A DNA stretch of 64,000 nt from Gnetum montanum (lineage: Eukaryota; Streptophyta; Gnetopsida; Gnetales; Gnetaceae). Position 1 is the first letter of the stretch, and the number at the start of each line of letters is the position of its first letter. The stretch spans positions 124,760-188,759 of the forward strand of contig MNCI01010845.1 in assembly GCA_015680685.1 (NCBI GenBank), given 5' to 3'. The notes beneath the pieces were generated by a model. The model did not search any database. It worked only from the letters and a program-made list of their open reading frames with translations, and had not been told where the DNA came from. The position numbers were made by a program, and so were the translations under genes. Positions 24,049 through 34,889 of the stretch are shown in pieces.

Positions 24049-24053
24049 CCTTC

Positions 24054-26530
24054 CATTAAGACAAATTTATCAAGCACATCTACCCACAAATCCATGTGGT
24101 AAGTAGATGTGGGACTACTAGCAAGCATATTTGAGGCTATAAAATAATGATGCAATCAACATATAATCAAATAGCGAAAGATGCTAGAGCAAAAAAGGAG
24201 AATAACAAATAGTAACACAAAGTACTTACCTAGCAAGCCTTCAAGCATGAGTGCAGGGGGGTCACCTAGCTATACACCATAAAAAAATCAAAATCACCCC
24301 TGTCAGGATGGAGAAACCCCTCCTCCAATTGTTGGAGGATCTCTACTACCTCAAGCAACTGATCTCAATGTGCCTCTCCCTCCTTAGCTTGAGGAGGTGC
24401 TCCTTCTACTATCACCTCGGCCACTACTTTAGTAGTTTTCTCTCTAGTCTCTATAATCAACACATACACATAGCACATTAGTACTCGTTAATAGCATAAC
24501 ATAATGGAAAACATAAAAATATAAATAAATATTAATACAATAAATGCATCTAACAAGTTATGCATACTAATGTGGAACCTCCATGTGCAAGCTTTGGAAC
24601 TTGATATGAATCTTCTTACTGCTTAGTCTTTTGACCTCAAGGGTAGTCTCCTTTATGGAATGTGGCCTCTTAATATTTACCTTAGAAAGTTCCACCATCT
24701 CTACAATATAATGATTTGCCTTATTCATGTCCCTAGTGCCAATTAGAAGACCCTCACTTGTGCTATCCTATGAGTAGTGTGATCACCCCATGGGACCTTT
24801 AATCATTACAGATAATGACTTATCGATCTCCTTTAGGAGGTCCTATGCCCATGTGGTTGTAAACAAGTGCTTGATCCATGGTTTGAATAACTACTCATGG
24901 TCCTGTGCCAACGTCCACCATCACACATGACTAGAAGCTCCATGAACCTTCATAGATACCATGCAAAGAATGCGAAGTGAACATGGGATCTCATCTAGAT
25001 GTTAAACTGTAGCTTGGAGATCTCCGCATGCAAGCCAATAGTAATGTAAGTAGCCCAATTGAACCTTGTGTGCTCTAGTAGCATCTCTTTCAACACCCAT
25101 GCCTACTCCACCCCAAGGATCTTCCCTTGGAAGAGCAACTTAGGAAAGGTACATCTATGAAAAAGAGGTTAAAGCTCCCATACCTTAGGTACAAGCATAT
25201 CTTTGATTGGTATAACCTTATGAGATTGGGTGGCCCCCAACTAGTCCTTAATCTTTCCTCTATGATCAACCTCCCTGCTGGCCTTATCAATAATCAATGG
25301 GCCATTAGTGGGGAGGCCAAAGAGGTTCACAAAGAAGGCCTGGCTAAGGTCAAGCACTACCCTTACACTCGACACTTAGGTGAAAAATTACTTGATGTTG
25401 CTACTGAAGGAGTCAACGATGATGACCATTTTAGCCATCAGAATACTCAGGTTGAGGGCCAAAAATAGGTCCATCAACCCTACATGTGTGAGTTTAGCTG
25501 TTAGTGCCACCAAGGCCTTGTGGAAAAACCAATGCTATGCACCCTCCACATCATCATATTTCATGATGAGGGTTGCCTCTATGTGGCCTATGATGACCAC
25601 CATCACCGGACCTGAAGCAACTATAGCTGCAAAAAAGGAAAAACAACATTAGCATCATGCAAAAGGTAAACTAACAGGCAACACATGAGCAAGCACATGA
25701 GTTAAAGCTTAGATGCATATGTGATACAAATGGGGTGCAAGACAGGGGTGACGCTGCAATCATCTCATTAGTGTTAATTACACCAATGGCCCACTCCTCA
25801 TCTAAGTAATCGTGGATCCTACACTGCTTGTATGCCCTCAAGTATCGAGTGGGGTAGGCTTCCAAATCAAATTCCACTTGCTCAAGTACAACCTCTTGAA
25901 CATTTAGGCTAGAGGAGAATACCTCTAAGGCAGTGCTGGTTGAGGCTAGGGCATCTGCCTCATCATGTAGGCCCTTCTTATCAACTCTGAATCTAGCATT
26001 AAGCATGAGTTGTTAGCAAGATAGCATGATCAAGTAGTAAAATAACAACTATGAAAGCCATAAGGGCACTTACCCTCTAGCATAGTAGATAGTTCCAAGT
26101 GGGTTCTAGAATAGGGTATGCACTCATAGCACAACGAAGAGGATGTTACTCTTGCTATAGCAATTGAACCCTATCATGCACCATATCTTGGATAGGCACC
26201 TAGCACTCCTAGGTCCTTTGCTTGAATCACCTGCCTCATCATTGTTGGTAGTAGGCTCATTCAAGATGAACCTCAAGATGTCCCAACTAGTCCCAAGCAA
26301 AAAAGTCTTAATGATGGCACTAGCAACCTCCACAATTAAGTGTGACCACATGATCACACTAACCTACTATAGTAAATATCCTAGGAACTCACGAGTCCTT
26401 CATTGAAATCACATCGCATGAACATCCACCTGCATATCTAGAACAAGTGTGTTAGGAACAAGCTTTCTCATGCAGCCTAAGATGCCCATGAGCTCCATCA
26501 TGACCAAGATAGGCTTCAGTAGCACCCTAC
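24054..26530 (-). pseudogene. Unidentified antisense coding relic, upstream part
   Basis: The minus strand shows long frames with protein-like composition: 26357-26124 with GPRSARCLSKIWCMIGF; 26006-25671 with EYPTRYLRAY-like AYPTRYLRAYKQCRIHDYL; and near 25360-25290 FFVNLFGLPTNGPLI. It continues beyond the inserted Athila-like element at 15102-13945, about 3.6 kb in all. I recognise no family with confidence. It is antisense to B's pol and sits in the protease-pol gap. It may be an accessory antisense ORF (Grande, another Tat element, has one near its 3' end) or an inserted element without recognisable LTRs. Confidence 0.4.
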
Positions 26531-28539
26531 AACCCTTAAGCAATGAATGAACCATTAGTATAAATACATAAATACAAATTTTGACATAAAACCATTAAAC
26601 TAAGTTTAGAAAAGTTAACATAATATAACATGGATTAATAAAATTTTTCTCATTTTGGAAATGCCCTCTATGGCCCCATAGGTATAGGACATCAACCAAC
26701 TTATTTGATGCACCTGGTACTCACTAGCATATAGCATGTTTGCATAGGATTAGCATTTCATTTCATAGGTCTCACAGGTCTAGCATCAACATGTTTTTGC
26801 AGGTTTAGCATCGTTGTAGTTTGCATGATTAGCATTGTTACATTTTGCAATTTTGGAATTATGCACAATTTACCAAATTTTTTGCAAAATTTCTCTAACT
26901 CTAGATAGCGTTGTCTAGAAAGTCATAATTTTTTTCTAACTCTAGGCTATTGTAGTGGAGAGCGTAATCCAAAATTTTTAAAAAAATTCTAACTCTAGGC
27001 TACCTCTATACAAAGCATAGTTTAGAAAAAAGGAAAATTTTTTCTAATTATGGGCACTATGACTATGCTCTCTATAGAGTAGTCCCAAAAAACTAAGTTT
27101 AGGGCAAATGCAATGTCAAACACTTGTGTCAACTACACCTCCAAGGCATGGGAAGCGTAGTCCTAGCTACAGCCTACAGGTAACAAAGTTTTAGCTATTG
27201 CCCCAACACTCTCTGCACAACATGCATTATAGCAACACTGTGTGCTACCTCACTACCCTCTCCACACTGCTGCTCCTATGACCTAAACACCCATCATGCC
27301 TACCATGCCTTATGTGCTATGCCCATGCCCTATTGCATGTAGTCCTTACACGTTGACACACCGTTGTGCCTACTGTACCCACCAAGCTATGTCCTTTCTT
27401 CCTCCTCCACTATCACTGCCCTAAAGCCCAACACAAAAAAAATTTTAAAACAAGAAGAAAATTACACAAAAAATGTGCCCTGGGCCTAATTTCCCCTGTG
27501 GCTCCCATGATTGCATCATAGGATGCAACACCCCTCATTGTCCCTGTGGCCACGCAACTACACTATGAGGTTTAACGTCCCCATAGCCCTTGCCATTCCA
27601 TGGGGTGATTGGCCACGCAACTACACTATGAGGTTTAACGTCCCCATAGCCCTTGCCATTCCATGGGGTGCAATCACCCCATGGCCCCCCTAACCCCTTA
27701 TGCACTTGGCCCTACCCCATTCTCAATTTATTTTTAAGAAAAAAGAAAAACAAAATATTTTTTCAAAACCCTCACCACACCTGCTACCTTGCAGTCAATT
27801 GTCCTTGGCTATAACTATAAACCTTGATCCCTACCTTGCCCTCCCCACATGCACCCAAATACCTATGCAAACATAGGAAACAAAATCTTTGCCCCTACCA
27901 AATGAAAACCCCATTGCATAAAACCCTTTTCAATGTGCTCCCTCCCAACCATGATGGCTGAAAATAGCCCACAATAGTGGTGGCCCCTAGCATGGCAGGG
28001 TGCCAATAGGCTATGCCCCAAACCCTCTAACTGCAAAATGGTGAAAATGATGAAGCAAAGAAAATGGAAAAAAAAGGGAGAGTGTAGTTGGGATACCTGG
28101 CAAATGTCAATGGTCTCCTCTCTTCTACGGATGCCTACGATAGGCAAACTAGTGCACACTCCCCGTAGTCCATGTTCGCCAATCTTGGGTATAGGCGTTT
28201 ACTTCAGCGCATCATGGCTCTAACTACACTCTTCACTGGTAGCATGAAACAACTTTTCATTTGAAAGTTTGAAATTGACAACTTACCCATATAAAATGTG
28301 CCTTTATAGCCTCCCAAGGTTGTTTAATGATCCACCTACCCAGGACTATGCTTCACACTTAGCCAAAATTTTCAACTTTTGGTGCAAGTGTAGTTGGGTG
28401 TGAGCGTAGTTGGGTGAGGGCATAGTCATCCACACTTAGTCAAAATTTACAAAATTTTCATTACCCTGTAAATGCCTTAGCTAAAATTTCTAATGTTTCA
28501 TTACCTAACACCCTAGCTAATTTCACTTCCTAAGCACAC
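26531..28539. other. Non-coding stretch with LTR-like palindromes and a short duplication
   Basis: At 26880-27080 there are units TTCTAACTCTAGGCTA...TAGTGGAGAGCGTAGT resembling the palindrome array of LTR B, and at 28350-28440 GTAGTTGGGTGTGAGCGTAG units. A plus-strand TATAAAA is near 28290. No LTR ends are found. It may be the control region of the antisense relic or a worn LTR. Confidence 0.4.
27547..27670 (+). repeat. Perfect 63-bp tandem duplication
   Basis: Two identical head-to-tail copies, each beginning TGGCCACGCAACTACACTAT, with the second starting at 27610. No differences are seen, unlike the decayed surroundings. Confidence 0.9.
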
Positions 28540-28625
28540 GTCTAACGATTCTACGGTCTACTAAGACCTAAAACTAGCATGCATGACTTGCCGAGGCCTA
28601 AAATCAACACACATACATGTCTACC
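28540..28625 (+). repeat. Short TAAAACTAGCA array before pol B
   Basis: Two to three units of CTAAGACCTAAAACTAGCATG type, the same motif as at 13570-13770. It is probably the other end of the same spacer array, split by the 5.8 kb of unrelated sequence. Confidence 0.55.
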
Positions 28626-28753
28626 TTCTTTATAACCCCTATTGCATACTTAGACAAATTTTCATTACATTTCTTTTATTGATTTGTGCACATTAACTTG
28701 GATTAGATAGGTGTTGCTTGATGTTTTGCTGGTTTGTTTTATGGGAATACAAC

Positions 28754-31700
28754 ATGGCCTTGCATGAGCAACTTCTCTCACCTTTGGTCCTTGCAGGACC
28801 TCATGGTGACATCAAGCAATCCATTGACCCACATTGCCTAAATCTTGAGCCTACAACCTTTGCTAAGTATATAGCATCCACAAAGACACCACTAGATTTT
28901 CCTAACCATCTAGTTAAGGATCTTAATCTAGAGGCAAGGTACATCATAGAGGATCCCCTTGTCGAGATCCTTATGAAAACACCTATTGGTGAGGTGAAAA
29001 CATTAAAATTAAGCTTCTCACCAAATCTCCAACATGCTTAGGACATCGCCAAGATGCTAAATGATAACATTAAAGCATTCACATGGTCATATGAGGACAT
29101 GCTAGGCCTACAACCTCATCTAGTCCAGTACAATATCATTTTAGATCCCTGCATTAAGCTAATAAAACAAAGGGCATGCATGGTTAGACCTAAGGTGGCA
29201 TTGGCCGTCCATGATGAAATCACCAAGCTTTACAAAGTTGATTTCATCTGGGTCATTGACTATGTAGATTAGCTCTCCAACATCATCATTGTGCCCAAGA
29301 AAAATAGAAGTATACGCATTTGCATAAACTTCTAGAACCTGAACATGACAACCATTAAAGATGATTTCCCTTTGCCCAATATTGATCAACTGATCGATAC
29401 CACAGTTGGTCATGCCTTATTATACTTCATGGATGGGTTCTTAGGTTACAACTAGATTAGGATCAACCTTGAGCACCAACTTAGGATAACCTTTATGACC
29501 CTTTGGGATATGTTTTGTTACACCATGATTCCCTTCAGACTTAAGAACGCATGAGCCATGTATCAGTAAGCAATGACATGCATCTTTGGTGATTACATGT
29601 TAAGCCTACTCAATGACTACATCGATGACATAGCAATTAAGTCCAAAGCGGCTCATGACCATGCAAATGATCTAGGCATAGTACTTAAATGTTTTCTGAA
29701 ACATGATCTTAGGTTGAACCCTAAAAACTGTGTTTTCAGCATTAGAATGGGCTAGATGTGTAGTTTTGTAGTATCCAAAGCAAGAATACACATAGACATT
29801 AACAAGGTTAAGGCCATAACTAAGTTAGCACCCTAAACCAACCTTAAGGAGCTACGAGGGTTGCAAGGTAGAATACAATTCATATGTAGGTTTATTACGT
29901 ACTTAACCGATAAGTTGTAGCCAATGCAACATCTACTCAAGAAAGGAGCCCACTTTGAGTGGACAACTCAATGCCAATGAGCATTTGATGATATTAAGCA
30001 AGAGCTAGTGCAACCTCCCATGATTCACCCTGTATAAGGAGATAAACCCTTTTACATATACCTTGCCACTTTTGACATGTCCATTGCTTCTCTACTTTGC
30101 CAAAAGCAAGATGATGGTATAAAGGTCCCAATGTACTACTTAAGCCATGCATTAGTTGCCCATGAAGCAAAATACAATGATGTGAAAAAGTACTACCTCA
30201 CCTTAGTCTTCTCACTCAGGAAGTAGAGGCATTACCTTTTTCACAATCAAGTCAATATCATTTACAAGAATAGTATACTTCGAGAAATTACAATGAATAT
30301 CTACAAGAGCAGTCGTATCGCATAATGGAAAGCAATAACAATGAAGATTGACCTACATTACATCGCATAAGCCTCAACAATAGGTCAAGCTATAACAACA
30401 CAACTTATGGTTTTACAAATTAATGATCAAGCAACTATAGATCCAAAATTCCTAGATGAGCATGTTAGCAATGTTAGTCAAGTGACTAACAACTATGAGG
30501 CACTCTTGCATTTTGATGGAGCTTCAACCTCTTAAGGGGCTAGTGCTATTGTTGTTATCATGTTTCCCTTTGGGGAGATCTGATCCTTTGTCAATCATTT
30601 TGCATTCCCTTGTACTAATGACATGGAAGAGTATAAAAGTCTCCTTCAAGGTATTTGTGTAACACATGACTTAAGGATTCAACACCTAGCAATTTGAGGT
30701 TACTCATAATTGGTAGTCAACCAAGTAACAAAGGTTTATGTGTGCAAGGCCCAACACTTCCAACCTTAGTGTGACCTGGCAAAGCACTTGCTTTAGCACT
30801 TTACTATAATAGATGTCCAATACATTCCTTGGAATGAGAATGCCATAACCAATGCATTAGTGAAATTAGGCTTAAACATCACACTGGACATGTTCCATGC
30901 ATTGCCCACCTTAATGGAAGATTGCACTATGCCTATCATGCAAATCACAGATGTTGCATCCATAGCCATGGTTAGCATGATCCACATAGGAGAATGGTAC
31001 AATGACATTAAGGTGTACCTTCTATAAGGTAAGCCTCTACAACACTTAATTTTTTCTCAAAATGATTCAATGAGTAAACAATCATAGTAGTATGTTATCG
31101 TGGATGATAACACCTTATGTCGCAGATGCTACGATCACATACTACTAACCTACGTAAGTAATAGTGTAGTGTAAACAATTATTGAGCAAGTTCATGGGGG
31201 ACTATGCAGAGGTCACATAGCACCTAGGGCAATGGCAGTGAAAATCAAATGCTTAGGCTATTATTGGCCTTACATGGAGCACAATTGTGTCTCCAAGGTC
31301 AAAATGTGTAACATGTGTCAATAGCATAACAATCTAATGCATGTGCCAACGATTGAACTGCACACAATGCAAATCACATGGTTGTTCCAATGTTGGGGTT
31401 TAGACATCATTAGACTAATAATGCCTAAGTCTTCCACAAGGCATAGCTTCATCATAACCGCAACTAAATATTTCACCAAGTGGGTTGAGGCTATCCCCCT
31501 TAGGAAGACAACATCGCAACATGTTTGCAAATTTGTGCTTGATAACATAGTGATCCATTTTTGTTTACCCATGATCATAGTAATGGATAATGGGCCATAA
31601 TTTAGTAGTGCTAAAACCAAAGCCTTTTGTGGACACTTCAATATCAAACATTCCTTCTCATGATCATACTAGCCTTAGGCAAATGGCCAAGCAGATGCAT

Positions 31701-31757
31701 CAAACAAATTCATCGTCAACCTTCTCAAGAAGATGCTAAACAACAGCAAATGATAAT
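28754..31757 (+). pseudogene. Tat-lineage pol relic of element B, first part
   Basis: Encodes RT, RNase H, a second RNase H and most of integrase. Start 28754 MALHEQLLSPLVLAGPHGD. RT shows KTPIGEVKTLKLSF, FIWVIDY, ICINF*NLN, and the catalytic LLNDYIDDIAIKS near 29613. RNase H follows (PMYYLSHALVAHEAKYNDV near 30130). The second RNase H starts near 30505 with LHFDGAST. Integrase has GHIAPRAMAVKIKCLGYYWPYME, CNMCQ, a catalytic-domain stretch GLDIIRLIMPKSSTRHSF (31399), MDNGP (31585) and ANGQADASNKFIVNLLKKML before interruption at 31757. It resumes at 39751. Numerous stops, mostly Gln or Arg to stop. Confidence 0.9.
31753..31757. repeat. Target duplication ATAAT, left of element C
   Basis: ATAAT at 31753-31757 is repeated exactly at 39746-39750, on either side of element C. 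Confidence 0.9.
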
Positions 31758-33103
31758 TGTAACGATAGAAAACATCGGTGGCTGGAAACATCGAGGAGTC
31801 TTTGGTGCACAAACTAACCCCGAATCTACATGAGGGCCATGCTAGAGAGAACAGATTTAGGGTGCGCTAAATGGTTTGGTCGATCAGACAGAGACTTAAT
31901 TGGTGTACAATAACCCTTTTGCAAACAATGATTTTAAATGAAACACTTGGTGGTAGAATAAAATAAAATGTAATATGCACAGTAGTAGAAATCTGTTAAA
32001 GCACGTAACAAGACAGTGGACATGATTAAGCATTTAACAATGCCAAAAAATAAATGTTATAATCAGATAGAAAGAGAGTTTGAATAGAAAGATGCACGGT
32101 CCCATAAAAGGGGTACAAGTATAAAGAGTGTACAATAGGCACAGTAGGAACATAATCATAGCCTTGGTGATGTCGGGCTGTAAAATCTAGTGCTCATTAT
32201 GATAAACTATGCCTGCTGGGTTGGTGTGGTATGCTCTAGGTCTTGTTTGCCCATGGAGCTAAATGCCAAGATGCCAAAATGCCAAAAGCTAAAAAATAGA
32301 AGTGCCAACTACCTTGCTGGTGAAGAAATGGAAGCCTCCCCCCTTTTTTTCTTTTCTCCTCTTCTTCAAAATAGAGAACAGGGATATTTATATAGCTAGG
32401 GTTAACCCAAAATGCAAATCGAGTGCCATGTGGTAATGCGGTGGGTGGGACCATGCTATCTGCTATGCTCATCTCGTGTTACGCGGATGATCTATGTAGC
32501 ATAACAACACATAACAACGCGTAATAGTACGTAAGAACATGTAACAACACGTAATAGTACGTAACAATGTAGCAATGTGTTATGCTATGCTACGCTATAC
32601 AGCGTAGTAGGGCATAGCATAACAGCATGTACCAACGCGTAACAGTGTAGCAGTGTGTTACACAGCATAATAGGGTGTTACGCTACACTACGCTATGTAG
32701 CATAGTAGAGTGTAGCGTAACAGCAACAACACGTAACAATGCGTAACAACATAGCAGTGTGTTACGCAGCGTAACAGGCTATGCTATGCTATGCAGCATA
32801 GCAGGGTGTAGCGTAACAACACGTAACAACGTGTAGCAGTGTGTTACGTAGCCTAACAGGGTGTTACGGTATGGTATGTTATGCTATGCTACGCTACGCT
32901 ATGTAGTGTAGTAGGGTGTTTTACACTGTGCTATGCTACCCAACATAATAGGCGTGCTACGCTGTGCTACACTATGCAACATAGCAGAGTGCTACGCTAC
33001 GCTACGCCACACAGTGTAACACTTATGTAGAAAGTGTCATCATTCTGACACTTAGCAAAATTTGCAGTCATCATGTCAAGACTTGAAATTTTGTAGTGTT
33101 TCA
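31758..33103 (-). repeat. 3' LTR of element C
   Basis: 1346 bp; minus-strand start TGAAACACTACAAAAT, end ATCGTTACA. A palindromic array at 32480-33015 is built from GCGTAACA, TGTTACGC, CTACGCTA and TAGCGTAG variants. TATATAAATA (minus) is near 32385-32394. It is 150 bp longer than the 5' LTR, mostly in the array. Confidence 0.9.
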
Positions 33104-33121
33104 ATGGCCCCTCTTTGTTGA
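33104..33121 (-). promoter_or_regulatory. Polypurine tract of element C
   Basis: The minus strand reads TCAACAAAGAGGGGCCAT directly before the 3' LTR, like elements A and B. Confidence 0.85.
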
Positions 33122-34189
33122 CGTCTAGAGGAGTGGCCCGAGAGATGTTGATAAAGAATTACAAAACACCACAGTAGTCATGCAACCAACATCACTTGTC
33201 AATACAAGATTAGATGTTGTTTCACCATGCTCAAGAGTGTTATGGGAATAAAGTTATGCTAGGGGACAAGGGGTATAGGAAATGCTAGGGAGATGAAATT
33301 TAAATGGTGGGAATAAAATGCAAATAGTGGATCATGATGTAAGATGCAAATTCAGCATGGTTGACAGTGACAATGACATGATTTTTTTTCCCCTGAGATG
33401 TTGACCTTTCATTAGAGTACTCATGAGAGGGTCAAAGTTGATCCAAGGATGGGCCAATTGCAAAGCTGCAACATTTTTTTTATTATTATTTTTGGGCGAA
33501 CCTTCTTTGGGTTCAGCTTACTACTGAATGTTAGTTGCAAGTTGGCCATTGAGAAGATGGGCTTTGTTTCCTAAGGATGATTTGTGTTACATCCACCTAA
33601 GCTTTGACCATGCAATAGAGGCGCCTCATGGGATGAATTGTGTTACATCAACCATGGGTTCAACAGTTGATATGAAAAGAATGCCATGTGTGTCACCGTG
33701 TGTATGCATTAGAGGAGTGTGAAATCATGAATATGGGGATGATGAGAGGATGTTGGGATGAATGAATGGGTGTGCATAGGTTATAATAGGGATGAGGGGG
33801 ATGTGCACTCTTGAGTGGCTCAACTAGTCCAATCATGCACATCAAAGCAATATGGTGACTTGCCACTGCGATGAGATGTATCTTTGCTTGACCACATCCA
33901 AGGCTTCATCCTATAAACATAACTCAAAAAGGACAAGAAAACCACAAAACATGAAATGCAAGTGCAAATGCTAGATGTGAAGATGCCATAGGTGCAAAAC
34001 TGTGAAGACGCTACAAATGTGTTGAATGCTATGCCATTCACAAGTGCTTGGGAACCCAGTGAAAGTGCTAGGGCAATGATGCTATAAGTATTCTGAATGC
34101 TGCACTAATGGCAAGTGCTCCAAAAGAATCACCAGAATGGTTGGAGGTGATGATGCTATGAGTGCTCCCAAGGTAATAGTAAGTGTTGG
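33122..34189 (-). other. 3' untranslated region of element C, no gene
   Basis: Reverse complement of the same region seen twice in B (40930-41590 and 43090-43740), recognisable by the ATGCAAAGGTGCATCTCAT motif and GGAAACACCTATC-like stretches. No coding. Confidence 0.65.
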
Positions 34190-34460
34190 GATCAGATCAG
34201 CTACATGCCATTTTAAAGTCCTGGTAGACCGTGAACTCAGTTTAAGGTCCTGGTAGACCGTGATGTGCTAGTTTATAGTCCTAGTAGACTATTGGATGTT
34301 AGTTAATATCATAGCGGATAGTGGATGTTGTGCCAATTTAACATCATGACCCAAGGATGAGCTATTGTGCCAGTTTAACGTCATGACCCAAGGACGAGCT
34401 GTGCCAGTTTATAGTCATAGCAGACTGTCTATGCTAGTTTATAGTCATAGTGGACTAGTG
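34190..34460 (-). repeat. TAAACTGGCA array in element C
   Basis: Units such as GCCAGTTTAACGTCATGACC and GCTAGTTTATAGTCATAGCAG on the plus strand. It directly joins the protease side to the 3' region, where pol would normally lie between two such arrays. Confidence 0.8.
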
Positions 34461-34889
34461 CTTACCTTGCTCGTGTAAGGTGCGATGCTGCATGCATGGT
34501 CATGCTGTGTGTCTGCAAGATCCTGAAAAATTCAAGTAGAAAGAAAATAATCAACAAGCAACACTTGTCATAAACAAAGTTAAAATGAATTAATGAAAGG
34601 AAAGCAATGCAAAAAGTGATAGTTTTAGGCCATTCCGAGCCATAGGCTAGTTTAAGGCCTTTTTGGGCCATGTGTTTTTGTAGTTTTATGTTTTTTTGAT
34701 GTTTTTCAAATGAAATGTTTAAATTAAGTTGAAGAATATGTAAAAAAAGAAAAATGTATGATCTAAGTGAGTGGGAAAAATGTAAACACATAGGCTAGTG
34801 TAATGTAAACAAAAGTAAAAAATGCATGGCAAGTGAAGGCAAAGGGTAGGCAGGCACTCGCATTTTTGACCAAGGGAAAGTCTTGGTCA
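34461..34889 (-). other. Protease-side spacer of element C
   Basis: A non-coding spacer after the protease relic, similar in composition to 13330-13560 and 42000-42240. Confidence 0.5.

Noticed and set aside
25127-25468. Plus-strand open frame of 113 codons
   Set aside because: The opposite strand reads more like protein and joins a longer minus-strand relic, so this is taken as a shadow.
32480-33015. CRISPR-like array
   Set aside because: The repeats are short palindromic variants without fixed spacers and lie inside an LTR of a plant element.
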